A stretch of DNA of 64,000 bases from Leeuwenhoekiella sp044542075 (GCF_044542075.1 NZ_JBITTU010000004.1:380637-444636); one strand, 5' to 3'. Shown: positions 1 through 11,300, numbered from the stretch's first letter. Program-made: numbers and translations. Notes: generated by a model from the sequence alone, not told the origin.

Positions 1-7
1 GATAGAA

Positions 8-15
8 TAAATTTG
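8..15 (+). promoter_or_regulatory. Bacteroidota -7 promoter box for the sulfatase operon
   Basis: TAAATTTG matches the Bacteroidota -7 consensus TAnnTTTG exactly. It lies 48 bp upstream of the ATG that opens the first sulfatase gene. The -33 TTTG element would fall outside the window, so only half of the promoter can be seen. If real, the operon starts here. There is no TTGGT-N2-ACCAA operator next to it, unlike the alginate promoters further on. Confidence 0.5.
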
Positions 16-63
16 AGAAAGCACAATGAAGTCGGTTTTTATAAACTTTCAAAATATAATAGT

Positions 64-1659
64 ATGGTAAAGTCTGGTATGTTGACAGTTTCACTAATTC
101 TTTTTTTAAGCATGATATCCTGTGGCTCAAAACAAGAGAAAAAAGTAATTGCAGATGAGAATCCAGTAAGACCTAATATTGTTTTTATTCTTGCAGACGA
201 TTTAGGAATTCACGATTTGAGTGTAACCGGGAGTAATTATTACGAGACTCCTAATATAGACCGTATAGCAAAAGAGGGTACTGTATTTACTCAGGGATAT
301 GCTGCAAGCCAGGTTTGTAGTCCTTCTAGGGCGAGTATAATGACCGGTCAATCTACCGCACGACATGGGGTTACAGATTGGATAGGAGCTGCCTCTGGCT
401 CAGACAGGAAAGGCAATAATAAAATTATGCCGGCATCTTATAACCATAAACTAGACGCTAACGCAATCACATTGCCTGAGGCATTTAAAGAAAATGGTTA
501 CACTACATTTTTTGCGGGCAAATGGCACTTGGGAGACACACCTTCAACCCCAGAAAATAATGGGTATGACATAAATGTAGGTGGCTGGGAAGTAGGAAGC
601 CCTAAAGGCGGTTATTTTTCTCCCTGGGTAAACCCAAAATTACCTAATAAAGAAGCTGGTGAGAATTTATCAATGCGTCTCGCAAAAGAAACTAACCAAT
701 TTATTGAGAAGCAAGACGGAACACCATTTTTTGCGATGTTATCATTCTATGCAGTTCACGGTCCCATACAAACCAGTGAAGAGGCGTGGAGTAAATACAG
801 AGAGAAGGCAGAAGAACAAGGTATAGCTGATACAGGTTTTGAGATGGAGCGTATTTTGCCTATTAGAACTAAACAGGATAACCCTGTTTATGCAGGTCTT
901 GTTGAGCAGATGGATAAAGCTGTGGGAGTAGTTCTTAATAGACTTGAAGAACTAGGGATTGCAGATAATACGATAATTGTTTTTACTTCAGATAATGGAG
1001 GTGTAGCCTCAGGAGATGCTTTCTCTACTTCTAATTTACCTCTTCGTGGTGGTAAAGGATATCAATGGGAAGGTGGTATTCGAGAACCGTATTTTATTAA
1101 AGTTCCTTATGTAAAAGCGGCACCAAAAGAAATAGACTATCCGGTTACAGGAGCAGATTTATATCCTACATTACTAGATTTAGCAGGATTACCTCAGAAA
1201 CCTAATCAATCTAAAGACGGGGTAAGTTTAAAGCCATTATTTACTGGAGAAAAAATTAATGAGCGTTCTTTATTTTGGCATTATCCGCATTATGGAAACC
1301 AGGGAGGAGAACCTTCCTCGATGATTAGAAAAGGTAATTACAAATTAATTTACTACTGGGAAAGTAGTAAAAGTGAGTTATACAACTTATCAAGTGACCC
1401 ATCTGAGCAAAATGATATTGCTAGGGCAAACGTTGAGCTTACTGCTCAACTTCAAGAAGAGCTTTTAAATTATCTTGATGAAGTAGGAGCAAACAAACCA
1501 ATAGCAAACCCAAAATATGATGCTGCTAAAGCAAAAAAACTTTATCAAGATCGTAAAAATAGGTTACTGCCCAGATTAGAAGCTGAGCGTAAAAATATGC
1601 TTTCAAAAGATTATGAGCCTAATGCTACATGGTGGGATAGTAAAGTAACTAAAGACTAA
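64..1659 (+). CDS. S1-family sulfatase, lipoprotein
   Basis: This is a type I (formylglycine-dependent) sulfatase that hydrolyses sulfate esters on a glycan. The reading frame is open from a TTG at 13, but the ATG at 64 gives a clean lipoprotein signal (hydrophobic stretch, then LSMISC) and follows a promoter box, so I start there (531 aa). Visible family marks are the N-terminal metal site ILADDLG, the C-S-P-S-R signature with Cys85 as the residue converted to formylglycine, GKWHLGD, and a late SDNGG metal-binding motif. The length suits the family. It is the first gene of an operon with three more sulfatases and a sulfatase activator. The S1 subfamily and the sulfate position cut cannot be told from the sequence. 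Of the other sulfatases here, the one at 17,997 is the most similar, sharing NLPLRGGKG and FWHYPHY motifs. Confidence 0.93.
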   Translation: MVKSGMLTVSLILFLSMISCGSKQEKKVIADENPVRPNIVFILADDLGIHDLSVTGSNYYETPNIDRIAKEGTVFTQGYAASQVCSPSRASIMTGQSTARHGVTDWIGAASGSDRKGNNKIMPASYNHKLDANAITLPEAFKENGYTTFFAGKWHLGDTPSTPENNGYDINVGGWEVGSPKGGYFSPWVNPKLPNKEAGENLSMRLAKETNQFIEKQDGTPFFAMLSFYAVHGPIQTSEEAWSKYREKAEEQGIADTGFEMERILPIRTKQDNPVYAGLVEQMDKAVGVVLNRLEELGIADNTIIVFTSDNGGVASGDAFSTSNLPLRGGKGYQWEGGIREPYFIKVPYVKAAPKEIDYPVTGADLYPTLLDLAGLPQKPNQSKDGVSLKPLFTGEKINERSLFWHYPHYGNQGGEPSSMIRKGNYKLIYYWESSKSELYNLSSDPSEQNDIARANVELTAQLQEELLNYLDEVGANKPIANPKYDAAKAKKLYQDRKNRLLPRLEAERKNMLSKDYEPNATWWDSKVTKD

Positions 1660-1666
1660 ATAGATT

Positions 1667-3292
1667 ATGCTTAAGTACTCGTGTAATATAGTTCAAACAA
1701 AAAAAATATTTCAGCGAAGTGTAGCATCAATTATGTTGCAAATACTTCTGCTAATGGGGATAGTTTCAATACCTGTAAAAGCGCAAACGATACAATTAAA
1801 AGTAGATTCTCAAGAAGAGTTTCAAATGATTGATGGTTTTGGAGCTTCAGATGCATGGCGGTGTCAGTTTGTAGGAGCAAATTGGCCTGCTGCGAAAAAA
1901 CAACAAATGGCAGACTGGCTTTTTAGTCAGGAACTTGATGCCAATGGTAGCCCAAAGGGTATAGGGTTATCACTATGGCGTTTTTATATTAGTGCAGGCA
2001 CGACAGAGCAGGGTGATGATTCAGACATTAAAAATGAATGGCGACGTGGAGAATCTTTTATTGATGCAGAAGGGAACTATGACTGGTCTAAGCAAGCAGG
2101 GCAACAATGGTTTTTACGCAAAGCGAAAGATGCAGGAGTGGAAAAATATTTGGCATTTTCTATTGCGGCACCTACGTTCTGGTCTATAAATAATAAAGGT
2201 TATGCTGCTACAAAAAATGGCGAAATGAATATTAAGCCTAGCCATTTTGAAGCTTATGCGAGCTTTATGGTTCAGGTTTTGAAACATTTTAAGGCGGAAG
2301 GTCTTCCGTTTGATTATTTAAGTCCTATTAATGAGCCGCAATGGGATTGGGAAAAATCTTCGCAAGAAGGTACACCAGCAACAAATAAAAATTTAGCACA
2401 ACTTACCCGGTTACTAAATGTTGGTATTGAAGAGAAAAAGCTAGGTACTAAACTAGTTCTGGCCGAAGCAGCAGATTTACGTTTTCTATACTCAGAACAT
2501 AATAAACCCGAGAGATCAGAGCAGATTGAAGAGTTTTATGCTGATACTTCTAGAGAAAAAGACACATATATAAAAGATTTGAGTAATGTAATACCTACCG
2601 TTTCGGGACATAGTTATTTTACCACCTGGCCGGTTGAGAATTTAATTCAGATACGGCAGGAGCTTAATCAAGCACTTACACAAAACAACATAGATTACTG
2701 GCAAAGTGAGTTCTGTATTCTCGAAGAATCAGAAGACATAGGTAGTGGCCATAAACGAGATTTAGGGATGGCAACTGCGCTCTATGTTGCTCGCGTTATT
2801 CACGCAGATCTTACTTTAGCAAATGCCAAATCCTGGCAATGGTGGACGGCTATAACAATTGCAGATTTTAAAGATGGGTTAATCTATTTAGATACCGGTA
2901 ATCCTGAGGATATGTACAATAAAACCTCTCTTAAAACCGATGGCGAATTTCACGATTCAAAATTATTATGGGCCTTAGGAAATTACTCCAGATTTATTCG
3001 ACCCGGTTTTCAGCGGGTGGGAGCAAATTATACCAGTGCTAAAAGTCTCAAAGAGCAATATGAAGAGTTAATGGTTTCAGCATATAAGAATTCAGATACC
3101 GGTGATCAGGTTGTTGTATTAATTAATTATGCAGACGACGATCAGCAAATAAAGATTAATACTTCAGATACTAAATTTTTGTACGCTTATGAAACTTCAG
3201 AAGACAAAAATCTGGAACATCGTACCCTATTGAGTAATCAAGTTACACTAGCAGCGAGAAGTATTACGACGCTTACAAATACCAATTTATAA
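1667..3292 (+). CDS. GH30-family glycoside hydrolase
   Basis: This is a secreted glycoside hydrolase of clan A, family GH30. After the N-terminal signal (a second Met at 1733 would give a more compact signal peptide ending VKAQ) comes the family opening DGFGASDAW. The acid/base is probably Glu223 in INEPQW and the nucleophile Glu348 in WQSEF. A C-terminal beta-domain follows, ending in residues typical of GH30 (VVVLINY, ARSITTL). GH30 includes beta-1,6-galactanases, beta-glucosidases, xylanases and fucosidases. The sequence alone does not decide the subfamily, although the WPAAKKQQMADWLFS region recalls the beta-1,6-galactanase-like branch. It starts 7 bp after the sulfatase stop, so the two are co-transcribed. 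It probably trims backbone or side chains after desulfation. Confidence 0.88.
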   Translation: MLKYSCNIVQTKKIFQRSVASIMLQILLLMGIVSIPVKAQTIQLKVDSQEEFQMIDGFGASDAWRCQFVGANWPAAKKQQMADWLFSQELDANGSPKGIGLSLWRFYISAGTTEQGDDSDIKNEWRRGESFIDAEGNYDWSKQAGQQWFLRKAKDAGVEKYLAFSIAAPTFWSINNKGYAATKNGEMNIKPSHFEAYASFMVQVLKHFKAEGLPFDYLSPINEPQWDWEKSSQEGTPATNKNLAQLTRLLNVGIEEKKLGTKLVLAEAADLRFLYSEHNKPERSEQIEEFYADTSREKDTYIKDLSNVIPTVSGHSYFTTWPVENLIQIRQELNQALTQNNIDYWQSEFCILEESEDIGSGHKRDLGMATALYVARVIHADLTLANAKSWQWWTAITIADFKDGLIYLDTGNPEDMYNKTSLKTDGEFHDSKLLWALGNYSRFIRPGFQRVGANYTSAKSLKEQYEELMVSAYKNSDTGDQVVVLINYADDDQQIKINTSDTKFLYAYETSEDKNLEHRTLLSNQVTLAARSITTLTNTNL

Positions 3293-3310
3293 TTTATTAA
3301 AATCATTTAA

Positions 3311-4720
3311 ATGCAAAACACAAAATTCAATTTTAAATACCTGCTTTTCCTTGCGCTTGTATCTGCAATGGGAGGATTTCTTTTTGGTTATGATTGGGTA
3401 GTTATAGGTGGGGCTAAACCTTTTTATGAGCTCTATTTTAGTATAAATGAAATGCCTTCTTTACAAGGGTGGGCTATGAGTAGCGCACTGGTAGGTTGTA
3501 TTTTTGGAGCGGTAATTTCAGGGTTGGTTGCAGATAAGTATGGTCGTAAAATTCCGCTTATTTTAGCTGCAGCACTGTTTACACTTTCTGCTTTTGGTAC
3601 GGGTTATGTTGACACATTTACTCCTTTTATAGTGTACAGACTTATTGGAGGGTTAGGTATTGGTTTAGCTTCTACCTTATCGCCTATGTATATCGCAGAG
3701 ATAGCACCTGCAAAATACAGAGGGCAGTTTGTAGCCATCAATCAGCTTACTATTGTAATAGGTATTCTTGCTGCACAAATAGCAAACTTTCTTATTGCAG
3801 ATACAATCCCTGATGGTCTTAATGCAGATCAAATGCTGGTTTCCTGGAACGGGCAAACGGGATGGAGATGGATGTTCTGGGCAGAATTAATCCCTGCTGG
3901 ATTATTCTTTATCCTTATGTTTTTAGTACCTAAGAGTCCGCGATTCTTAGCTAAAATTAATGAAGACAGTGCTGCCTTAGATGTACTTAAGCGTATAGGT
4001 GGATCAAGTTATGCTACCAGCGAATTAGAAAATATGAAGCTTACTCTTAAAGAAGGAGGTAAGCAAAAAATTAAGCTATCTGAGTTACGTAGCAAAAAAG
4101 TACTTCCCATTTTAACTATAGGTATTGTATTGGCATTTTTTCAGCAATGGTGCGGTATTAATATCATATTTAATTATGCCGAAGAGATATTTACCGCTGC
4201 TGGTTATAGTGTAGGAGATATGCTTTTTAATATCATTATTACAGGAAGCGTAAACCTCATATTTACTTTTGTTGCAATGCGTACGGTTGACAGCTGGGGT
4301 CGCAGAAAATTAATGATTTTTGGTTCTATTGGTCTTGCTCTTGTATATGCTTTATTAGGAGGAGCGTATTATTTTGAGTTTAAAGGCTTACCGGTTTTAA
4401 TTTTAGTGATTGTAGCTATCGCTATATATTCTATGTCGCTAGCGCCTATAACCTGGGTAGTGTTATCAGAGATTTTCCCTAATCGATTAAGAGGAGTTGC
4501 AATGTCTATAGCAACATTTTCTCTATGGATAGCTTCATTTATTCTAACCTTCACTTTTCCTATTTTAAATGATTTGCTTGGTGCTTACGGTACATTCTGG
4601 GTTTACAGTGGTATCTGTATTCTGGGATATTTATTTATTAAAAATAAGCTGCCGGAAACTAAAGGAAAAAGTCTTGAAGAAATTGAATTTGAACTTACAA
4701 ACAGAACTGATGAAAACTAA
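3311..4720 (+). CDS. MFS sugar porter
   Basis: This is a 12-helix permease of the sugar-porter branch of the major facilitator superfamily (XylE/GLUT-like), placed in the inner membrane. Supporting motifs are GGFLFGYDW in helix 1, DKYGRK between helices 2 and 3, AEIAPAKYRGQ in the middle, DSWGRRK between helices 8 and 9, and the closing PETKGKSLEEIE signature. At 469 aa it has the usual family length. It probably takes in the monosaccharide released by the GH30 and GH2 enzymes of this operon. Its end overlaps the next gene by 11 bp, which suggests translational coupling. The sugar carried cannot be read from the sequence. Confidence 0.92.
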   Translation: MQNTKFNFKYLLFLALVSAMGGFLFGYDWVVIGGAKPFYELYFSINEMPSLQGWAMSSALVGCIFGAVISGLVADKYGRKIPLILAAALFTLSAFGTGYVDTFTPFIVYRLIGGLGIGLASTLSPMYIAEIAPAKYRGQFVAINQLTIVIGILAAQIANFLIADTIPDGLNADQMLVSWNGQTGWRWMFWAELIPAGLFFILMFLVPKSPRFLAKINEDSAALDVLKRIGGSSYATSELENMKLTLKEGGKQKIKLSELRSKKVLPILTIGIVLAFFQQWCGINIIFNYAEEIFTAAGYSVGDMLFNIIITGSVNLIFTFVAMRTVDSWGRRKLMIFGSIGLALVYALLGGAYYFEFKGLPVLILVIVAIAIYSMSLAPITWVVLSEIFPNRLRGVAMSIATFSLWIASFILTFTFPILNDLLGAYGTFWVYSGICILGYLFIKNKLPETKGKSLEEIEFELTNRTDEN

Positions 4721-5423
4721 ATTACAGTATTTAATTCTGTTTGCGGTTCTGTTTACATTGAGTTGTAAAGCTCAAGTTACAGGCCCAGATTATCTAGATT
4801 CTTTAAAACAAGAACTTCAGGTCAAATGGCCTAATAATCGAACTATTAATCTTGTATTTCACGGGCATTCTGTACCTACAGGATATACCACAAAAGGAGT
4901 GTTAGATCGAATGCATTCCTATCCTTTACAGACTTTAAAGGCGGTTAATGATCATTATCCCTATTCTGTTGTAAATAGCATAACTACTTCGATAGGTGGT
5001 GAGCAGGCAGAGCAAGGAGCTAAGCGTATGCAGGATGTATTTACGCACAAGCCAGACGTTATTTTTATAGACTATGCACTTAACGATAGAGGAATAGGTT
5101 TAGAACGCGCTAAGGTTGCGTGGGAGTTGATGATAAAACAGGTTTTAGAACAGGATATTAAATTAATTCTGCTTACACCTACTCCAGATTTACGAGAAGA
5201 TACTACTTCAGAAGATACACAGCTTGCTATGCATAGTGCACAGATACGTGAATTAGCTGCTAAATATAAAATAGGATTGGTTGACAGCTATGCACTTTTT
5301 AAAAATCTGGCGGTTAAAACAGATTTAGAAGGGTTTATGTCTCAAAACAATCACATCAATCAAAAAGGACATCAGCTTGTTTCTCAATTAATTTTTGAAA
5401 CCTATTTCAACTTCAAACAGTAA
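4710..5423 (+). CDS. SGNH/GDSL-type hydrolase, lipoprotein
   Basis: This is a probable carbohydrate esterase of the SGNH superfamily. The frame is open from 4569, but the ATG at 4710 gives a lipoprotein signal (LFTLSC) and the usual 237 aa, so I use it. It overlaps the porter stop by 11 bp. Block I reads FHGHSVPTGY, with Ser54 as the expected nucleophile. The Asn of block III is in YALND. The terminal His215 lies in NNHINQKGH. The usual GDS is GHS here, and the usual Asp three residues before the His is Gln212, so the catalytic set is not canonical. In this operon it may remove acyl groups from the glycan. No substrate can be assigned. Confidence 0.78.
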   Translation: MKTKLQYLILFAVLFTLSCKAQVTGPDYLDSLKQELQVKWPNNRTINLVFHGHSVPTGYTTKGVLDRMHSYPLQTLKAVNDHYPYSVVNSITTSIGGEQAEQGAKRMQDVFTHKPDVIFIDYALNDRGIGLERAKVAWELMIKQVLEQDIKLILLTPTPDLREDTTSEDTQLAMHSAQIRELAAKYKIGLVDSYALFKNLAVKTDLEGFMSQNNHINQKGHQLVSQLIFETYFNFKQ

Positions 5424-5433
5424 ACCATAAGAA

Positions 5434-8280
5434 ATGATAAAAACTTTAAAACATATTGGGTTTAGCATTTGTATTTTAAGTGTGTTAGTACTTGGCGTGA
5501 GCTGTGAGCAACCGCAAGAAATGAGTATTGATCTTTCGGGAGATTGGAAATTTCAAATAGACTCACTAGATCAGGGAGAAGATAAAAAATGGTATACCGA
5601 AGCTTTAGAAGAAACGATACGGCTTCCGGGTTCTATGGTAGAAAATGGTAAGGGGTACGATGTAGATTTAGAAACTAAGTGGACCGGTAATTTATGGAAT
5701 GACAGCTTGTGGTACAAAATCCCTAAGTACGAGAAATACCGAAAAGATGATAATATAAAAGTTTCCTTTTGGCTGCAGCCTGAAAAAAAATATTACGGTG
5801 CTGCCTGGTATCAGAAAAAAATTACAATACCAGAAAACTGGAAAGATCAGGTGGTAACGTTTAATATTGAGCGTGCCCACTGGGAATCTACAGTCTGGGT
5901 TGATGATAAAAAAATAGGATCAGAAAATACATTAGGTACTGCACATCGTTACCTTCTTAAAGAACTTAAGCCAGGAGAGCATATACTAACAGTAAGGATG
6001 GATAATCGTGTGCGTGATATAAATGTTGGGCTAGACGCACACAGCATATCAGACAATACCCAATCTAACTGGAATGGTCTTGTGGGTGAATTAAGTCTTA
6101 CTGCTACACCCAAAGTCTTTATTAAAAGTATAAAAATTGTTCCCGATGTAAATAATAAAAAGGCGCGAATAAAACTTACAATAGAAAACGCTACCGGTAC
6201 AGTAAATACTGCGCAATTAAAGCTTGAAGCTAAAGGAATAACTCAACATGTTGCATCAGTAAAAAGCTTAACAGAAGACTTAGAATTAAAATCTGGGGAT
6301 AATGAATTGAGTTTTGACTATACAATGGGTGATAATCCTGCATTGTGGGATGAGTTTGATACTAATCTGTATGAACTCAACTTGACGTTAGATTCAGATG
6401 CGGGTGTGCATTTTACAACCGAAAAATTTGGAATGCGGGAGTTTAGAGCCTCAGATAAGCATTTTGTTATTAACGATCGTCCGGTTTTTTTGAGAGGCAC
6501 TTTAGAGTGCTCTATTTTTCCGTTGACGGGGTATCCACCTACAGATATAGATTCTTGGAAATCAATATTTACCACTATAAAAAAGCACGGTCTTAATCAT
6601 ATGCGTTTTCACTCGTGGTGTCCCCCAGAAGCTGCATTTGACGCTGCAGATGAGATAGGAGTTTACTTACAGATAGAAGCTTCTGCCTGGGCTACAATAG
6701 GAGATGGCGCTCCTGTAGATAAATGGCTTTATAAAGAAGGAGAAGCCATATTAGAAGCTTATGGAAACCACCCATCTTTTGTAATGATGGCTTATGGTAA
6801 TGAGCCTAGTGGTAAAAATCACAAGCAGTATTTAATAGATTATGTAACTCACTTTAAAGCCCTAGATGGTACTAAGATGTACACAAGCGCTGCGGGATGG
6901 CCATTAATTGATAATGCAGATTACTTTAATACCCCAAAGCCACGTATTCAGCAATGGAATCAAAACTTAAACAGCATTATAAATGCAGAAGCACCACAGA
7001 CGCTATTTGACTTTCAAAGTATTATAGATAATACACCTATGCCGGTGGTAAGTCACGAAATAGGGCAATGGTGTGTATACCCTAATTTCAACGAAATTTC
7101 AAAATATACAGGGGTTTTAAAACCTAAGAATTTAGAGATTTTTAAAGAGACTTTAGAAAACAATCATTTAGGTCATCTTGCAGATAGTTTAATGCTCGCA
7201 TCAGGCAGACTACAAACACTATGCTATAAAGCAGATATTGAAGCTGCATTACGCACTAAAGGTTTTGCAGGATTTCAACTATTAGATTTACATGATTTTC
7301 CTGGTCAGGGAACCGCTTTAATAGGGGTGTTAGACGCATTCTGGGAAGAAAAAGGGTATGTGAGCCCGGCAGAATTCAAAGCCTTTAGTGGTGAGACTGT
7401 CCCGCTGGCTCGATTAAAACAACGCACATTCTTAAATACAGATACTTTAAATGCTTCTATAGAACTGGCGCATTATGGTGCGAAACCACTTAAAGGTGTA
7501 ACACCTGCCTGGAGACTGAACAATAAGTCTGGAGAACAAGTATCAAGTGGGACCTTTCCACAAGGTGATTTTAAGATAGGCAACGGTATCGCCCTGGGCA
7601 AAATTTCACTTCCGCTAAATAGTATAAAGGCTGCACAACAATTAACGCTAAGTGTAGCGGTTGGCGAATTTGAGAATAGCTGGGATGTTTGGGTATATCC
7701 TGCAAAAAATAAAGAAATTAATAATGAACCGCGAGTTGTAACACAATTAGATGCTGCTACAATTGAATTTCTAAAACAAGGTGGGTCTGTTTTATTAAGT
7801 ACTAAAAAAGGTGCTGTTGCCGCAGATAAAGGTGGCGATATTGGCATAGGTTTCTCCAGTATTTTCTGGAATACCTCGTGGACAAATGGTCAAAAGCCCC
7901 ATACATTAGGAATTTTATGTGACCCCAATCATCCTGCATTAGCAAATTTTCCAACACAATACCACTCTAACTGGCAATGGTGGGATGCTATGACGCACAG
8001 CAATGCGATAATTCTAGATGAGTTTGGTCCAGATTTAAAACCTATAGTGCGTGTCATAGACGACTGGTTTGAAAACCGAAGTTTGGGATTGTTGTTTGAA
8101 ACGCGGGTAGGTAACGGAAAACTTCTTGTTTCAGGAATAGATCTACACACAAATATTCAGAATCGTATTGAAGCGCAACAACTACTGTACAGTTTAAAAA
8201 AATACATGAGTAGCGATAAATTTAATCCTGCTCAAGAGTTAGATATTCAACTTATAAAGGGCTTATATGCCACTAATTAA
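5434..8280 (+). CDS. GH2-family glycoside hydrolase, lipoprotein
   Basis: This is an exo-acting GH2 enzyme (beta-galactosidase/beta-glucuronidase superfamily) with a lipoprotein signal (LGVSC). The order is an N-terminal sugar-binding jelly roll (about residues 30-220, opening LSGDWKFQID), an Ig-like domain (about 230-335), a TIM barrel (about 340-640) and an extra C-terminal beta region of about 300 residues. The acid/base is probably Glu457 in GNEPSG and the nucleophile Glu542 in SHEIGQW. The barrel also carries HMRFHSWCPPEAAF, shared with the second GH2 in this operon (15,189-17,987). The two are paralogues along their full length. At 948 aa it is longer than simple beta-glucuronidases because of the C-terminal part. 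The sugar specificity is not readable. Confidence 0.88.
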   Translation: MIKTLKHIGFSICILSVLVLGVSCEQPQEMSIDLSGDWKFQIDSLDQGEDKKWYTEALEETIRLPGSMVENGKGYDVDLETKWTGNLWNDSLWYKIPKYEKYRKDDNIKVSFWLQPEKKYYGAAWYQKKITIPENWKDQVVTFNIERAHWESTVWVDDKKIGSENTLGTAHRYLLKELKPGEHILTVRMDNRVRDINVGLDAHSISDNTQSNWNGLVGELSLTATPKVFIKSIKIVPDVNNKKARIKLTIENATGTVNTAQLKLEAKGITQHVASVKSLTEDLELKSGDNELSFDYTMGDNPALWDEFDTNLYELNLTLDSDAGVHFTTEKFGMREFRASDKHFVINDRPVFLRGTLECSIFPLTGYPPTDIDSWKSIFTTIKKHGLNHMRFHSWCPPEAAFDAADEIGVYLQIEASAWATIGDGAPVDKWLYKEGEAILEAYGNHPSFVMMAYGNEPSGKNHKQYLIDYVTHFKALDGTKMYTSAAGWPLIDNADYFNTPKPRIQQWNQNLNSIINAEAPQTLFDFQSIIDNTPMPVVSHEIGQWCVYPNFNEISKYTGVLKPKNLEIFKETLENNHLGHLADSLMLASGRLQTLCYKADIEAALRTKGFAGFQLLDLHDFPGQGTALIGVLDAFWEEKGYVSPAEFKAFSGETVPLARLKQRTFLNTDTLNASIELAHYGAKPLKGVTPAWRLNNKSGEQVSSGTFPQGDFKIGNGIALGKISLPLNSIKAAQQLTLSVAVGEFENSWDVWVYPAKNKEINNEPRVVTQLDAATIEFLKQGGSVLLSTKKGAVAADKGGDIGIGFSSIFWNTSWTNGQKPHTLGILCDPNHPALANFPTQYHSNWQWWDAMTHSNAIILDEFGPDLKPIVRVIDDWFENRSLGLLFETRVGNGKLLVSGIDLHTNIQNRIEAQQLLYSLKKYMSSDKFNPAQELDIQLIKGLYATN

Positions 8281-8330
8281 AATACTAAGTAAAACAAACC
8301 TTTCTTTTAAAGGACCTAAGAATTAGAACC

Positions 8331-11300
8331 ATGAGTAAAGTTAAAGCTTGGAGAGAAACCGTAGTAATCCCTACGTATGAAGTAGGAACACCAGAAAAAT
8401 ATCCTGTATTTTTAGAAAAAAGGGTATATCAGGCTAGTACGGGTTCAGTATACCCACATCCTGTAATAGAGCAGATAAGTGATGAGAAAGTAGATAAAGA
8501 ATGGGATGTTATTTTTATAGAAAATGACTACATACAGCTGATGATTCTTCCGGCTTTAGGAGGAAGAATACAGCGTGCTTATGATAAAATACGTCAGCGT
8601 GATTTTGTGTATTACAATCATGTTATAAAACCTGCACTGGTAGGATTAACCGGTCCGTGGATTTCTGGTGGTATAGAATTTAACTGGCCACAACACCACA
8701 GACCTAGTACATATGATCCTACAGATTCCTATATTGAAGAAAATAAAGATGGAAGCATAACTGTATGGGTTAGTGAACTCGAGCGTATGTTCCGCACTAA
8801 GGGTATGGCAGGTTTTACACTACACCCTGATAAAGCTTATCTAGAAATAAAAGCACAGTTATATAACCGTACACCTCACCCGCAAACGTTTTTATGGTGG
8901 GCAAATCCTGCAGTAGCTGTTAATGATGAGTATCAGTCTGTTTTTCCTCCAGATGTAAACGCGGTTTTTGATCACGGTAAGCGTGATGTGTCTGAATTTC
9001 CTATCGCAAAAGGAGAATATTATAAAGTAGATTATGCGCCGGGCACCGATATTTCTAGGTATAAGAATATTCCTGTACCTACATCTTATATGGCAATTAC
9101 TTCAAAATACGATTTTGTAGGCGGCTACGAGAATGATAGTAAAGGCGGATTATTACACGTAGCAGACCATAATGTGTCGCCGGGTAAAAAACAATGGACC
9201 TGGGGTAATGGTGATTTTGGTCAGGCCTGGGATAGTAACTTAACAGATGAAGACGGACCGTATATTGAGCTTATGTGTGGCGTTTACACAGACAATCAGC
9301 CAGATTTCTCGTGGATGCATCCTTACGAAGAGAAAAGTTTTAAGCAGTATTTTATGCCGTATTACAACGTAGGTGTGGTAAAAAATGCTACTAAAGAAGC
9401 GTTGCTTAATTTGGAAATAGAAAATGGAAAGGCAAGATTAAAAATTTATGTTACGGGTATCTATGAGAATGCAAAAGTAACTTTAACCGCTGCAGACCAT
9501 GTTTATCTTGAAGAAACGCTTGACCTTGATCCTGCAACCGGTTTTGATACCTTAATAGACACGGCCACTGCAGACTATAAAGATTTAAAGGCAACGCTTA
9601 CTGCTGCTAACGGTAAAGTGCTGGTAAGCTGGTCTCCGGGTGATGATAGCGTAGAAGAAATTCCTGAGGCGGCAAAAGCAGCAAAAGAACCTCAGGACAT
9701 AGATACAGTAGAGCAATTATTTTTAAATGGGTTGCATCTTGAGCAATACCGTCACGCAACCTTTGATGCGACGGCTTATTATCTTGAAGCTTTAGAGCGC
9801 GCTCCCGGTGATGTACGCTGTAATAACGCTATGGGGTTGTGGAAGATGAAGCATGGTAAATTTGAAGAGGCGCTTGCATATTTTAATACTGCTATAGAAA
9901 CACTTACAAATAGGAACCCCAATCCCTATAACGGGGAACCTTATTTTAATAAAGGTGTTGTTCTCAACTATCTAGGTAGAAAAGATGAGGCATACGCCGC
10001 TTTTTTCAAATCCTGTTGGAATGCTGCCTGGCAAGCTGCCGGCTATTTTAATCTCGCACAAATAGATTGTGAACGAGCAGATTTTGATAAGGCATTAGAG
10101 TTAGTAGATAAGGCTTTAATAAGTAACTGGCACAATCACAAGGCAAGACATTTAAAGGCGATTATCTTAAGAAAAACAGGAAACAAAGATGAGGCACTTC
10201 AGCTTATAGAAGATTCACTTCAGATAGACCATTTTAATTTTGGAGTACGGTATGAGCGCTTTCTGCTAACCGGTGATCAAGAAGATTTAGTAACACTTAA
10301 AGAATTATTGCGAGGCTACCAGCATAATTATATAGAGTTTGCACTCGATTATGCACAGGCAGGACAATATGAAGAGGCAATTGCATTGCTTAAAGAGATA
10401 GCTCAGGGAGAGCAAGTGTATCCGCTAGTGGGTTATTTTATAGGATATTTCTATCAGCAAAAAGAAGATAACACTAATGCTTCAGAATGGTTTAAAAAGG
10501 CTCAGGATCTGTCGCAAGATTACTGTTTTCCAAACCGTTTAGAAGAGGTAATTGCATTGCAGGCGGCTTTTGACTTTGATTCTACAGATGCTAAAGCTTC
10601 TTATTATTTGGGTAATTTCTGGTATGCTTCTCGTCAATACAAAGAGGCGCAAAATTGCTGGGAAGCGTCAATAAGACTTGATGAGAACAATGCTATTTGT
10701 CACCGTAACCTTTCCTTATTGTATTACAATAAAACTAATCAAAAAGATTTAGCACGTAAGCATCTAGAACAGGCATTTAAACTAGATCCTACAGACGCAC
10801 GTTTGTTGATGGAGCTGGATCAGTTGTACAAAAAAATAAATGTTTCCGTAGAAGAGCGTTTAGAACTTTTAGAGCAAAACTTAAGCCTAACGCAGTCTCG
10901 AGATGATTTGTATTTAGAGCGTATTGCTTTATATAACTTTAAAGGTGATCACGAGAAAGCTTTAGAATTGATAGAATCACGACAGTTTCACCCGTGGGAA
11001 GGTGGTGAGGGGAAAGTTCCTTTTCAGCACATAAATACTCACGTAGAATTAGCAAAAAAACTTTTAAGTAATGACAAGGCAGAGAAAGCAATAAGTCATC
11101 TAGAAGCCGCTCAGCAATATCCTCACAATTTAGGGGAAGGTAAACTTTTTGGCTCACAGGAAAATGACATCTTATATTGGTTAGGTTGTGCCTACGAGCT
11201 ATTAGGCAAAACACAATCTGCAAAAGAGGCGTGGCAAAAAGCTTCAGAAGGACTAAGTGACCCAAGCCCGGCAATATTTTACAACGATCAGCAACCAGAT

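Noticed and set aside
13..63. TTG start at 13 for the first sulfatase
   Set aside because: It would add 17 residues before the lipoprotein signal and overlaps the promoter box; the ATG at 64 fits better.
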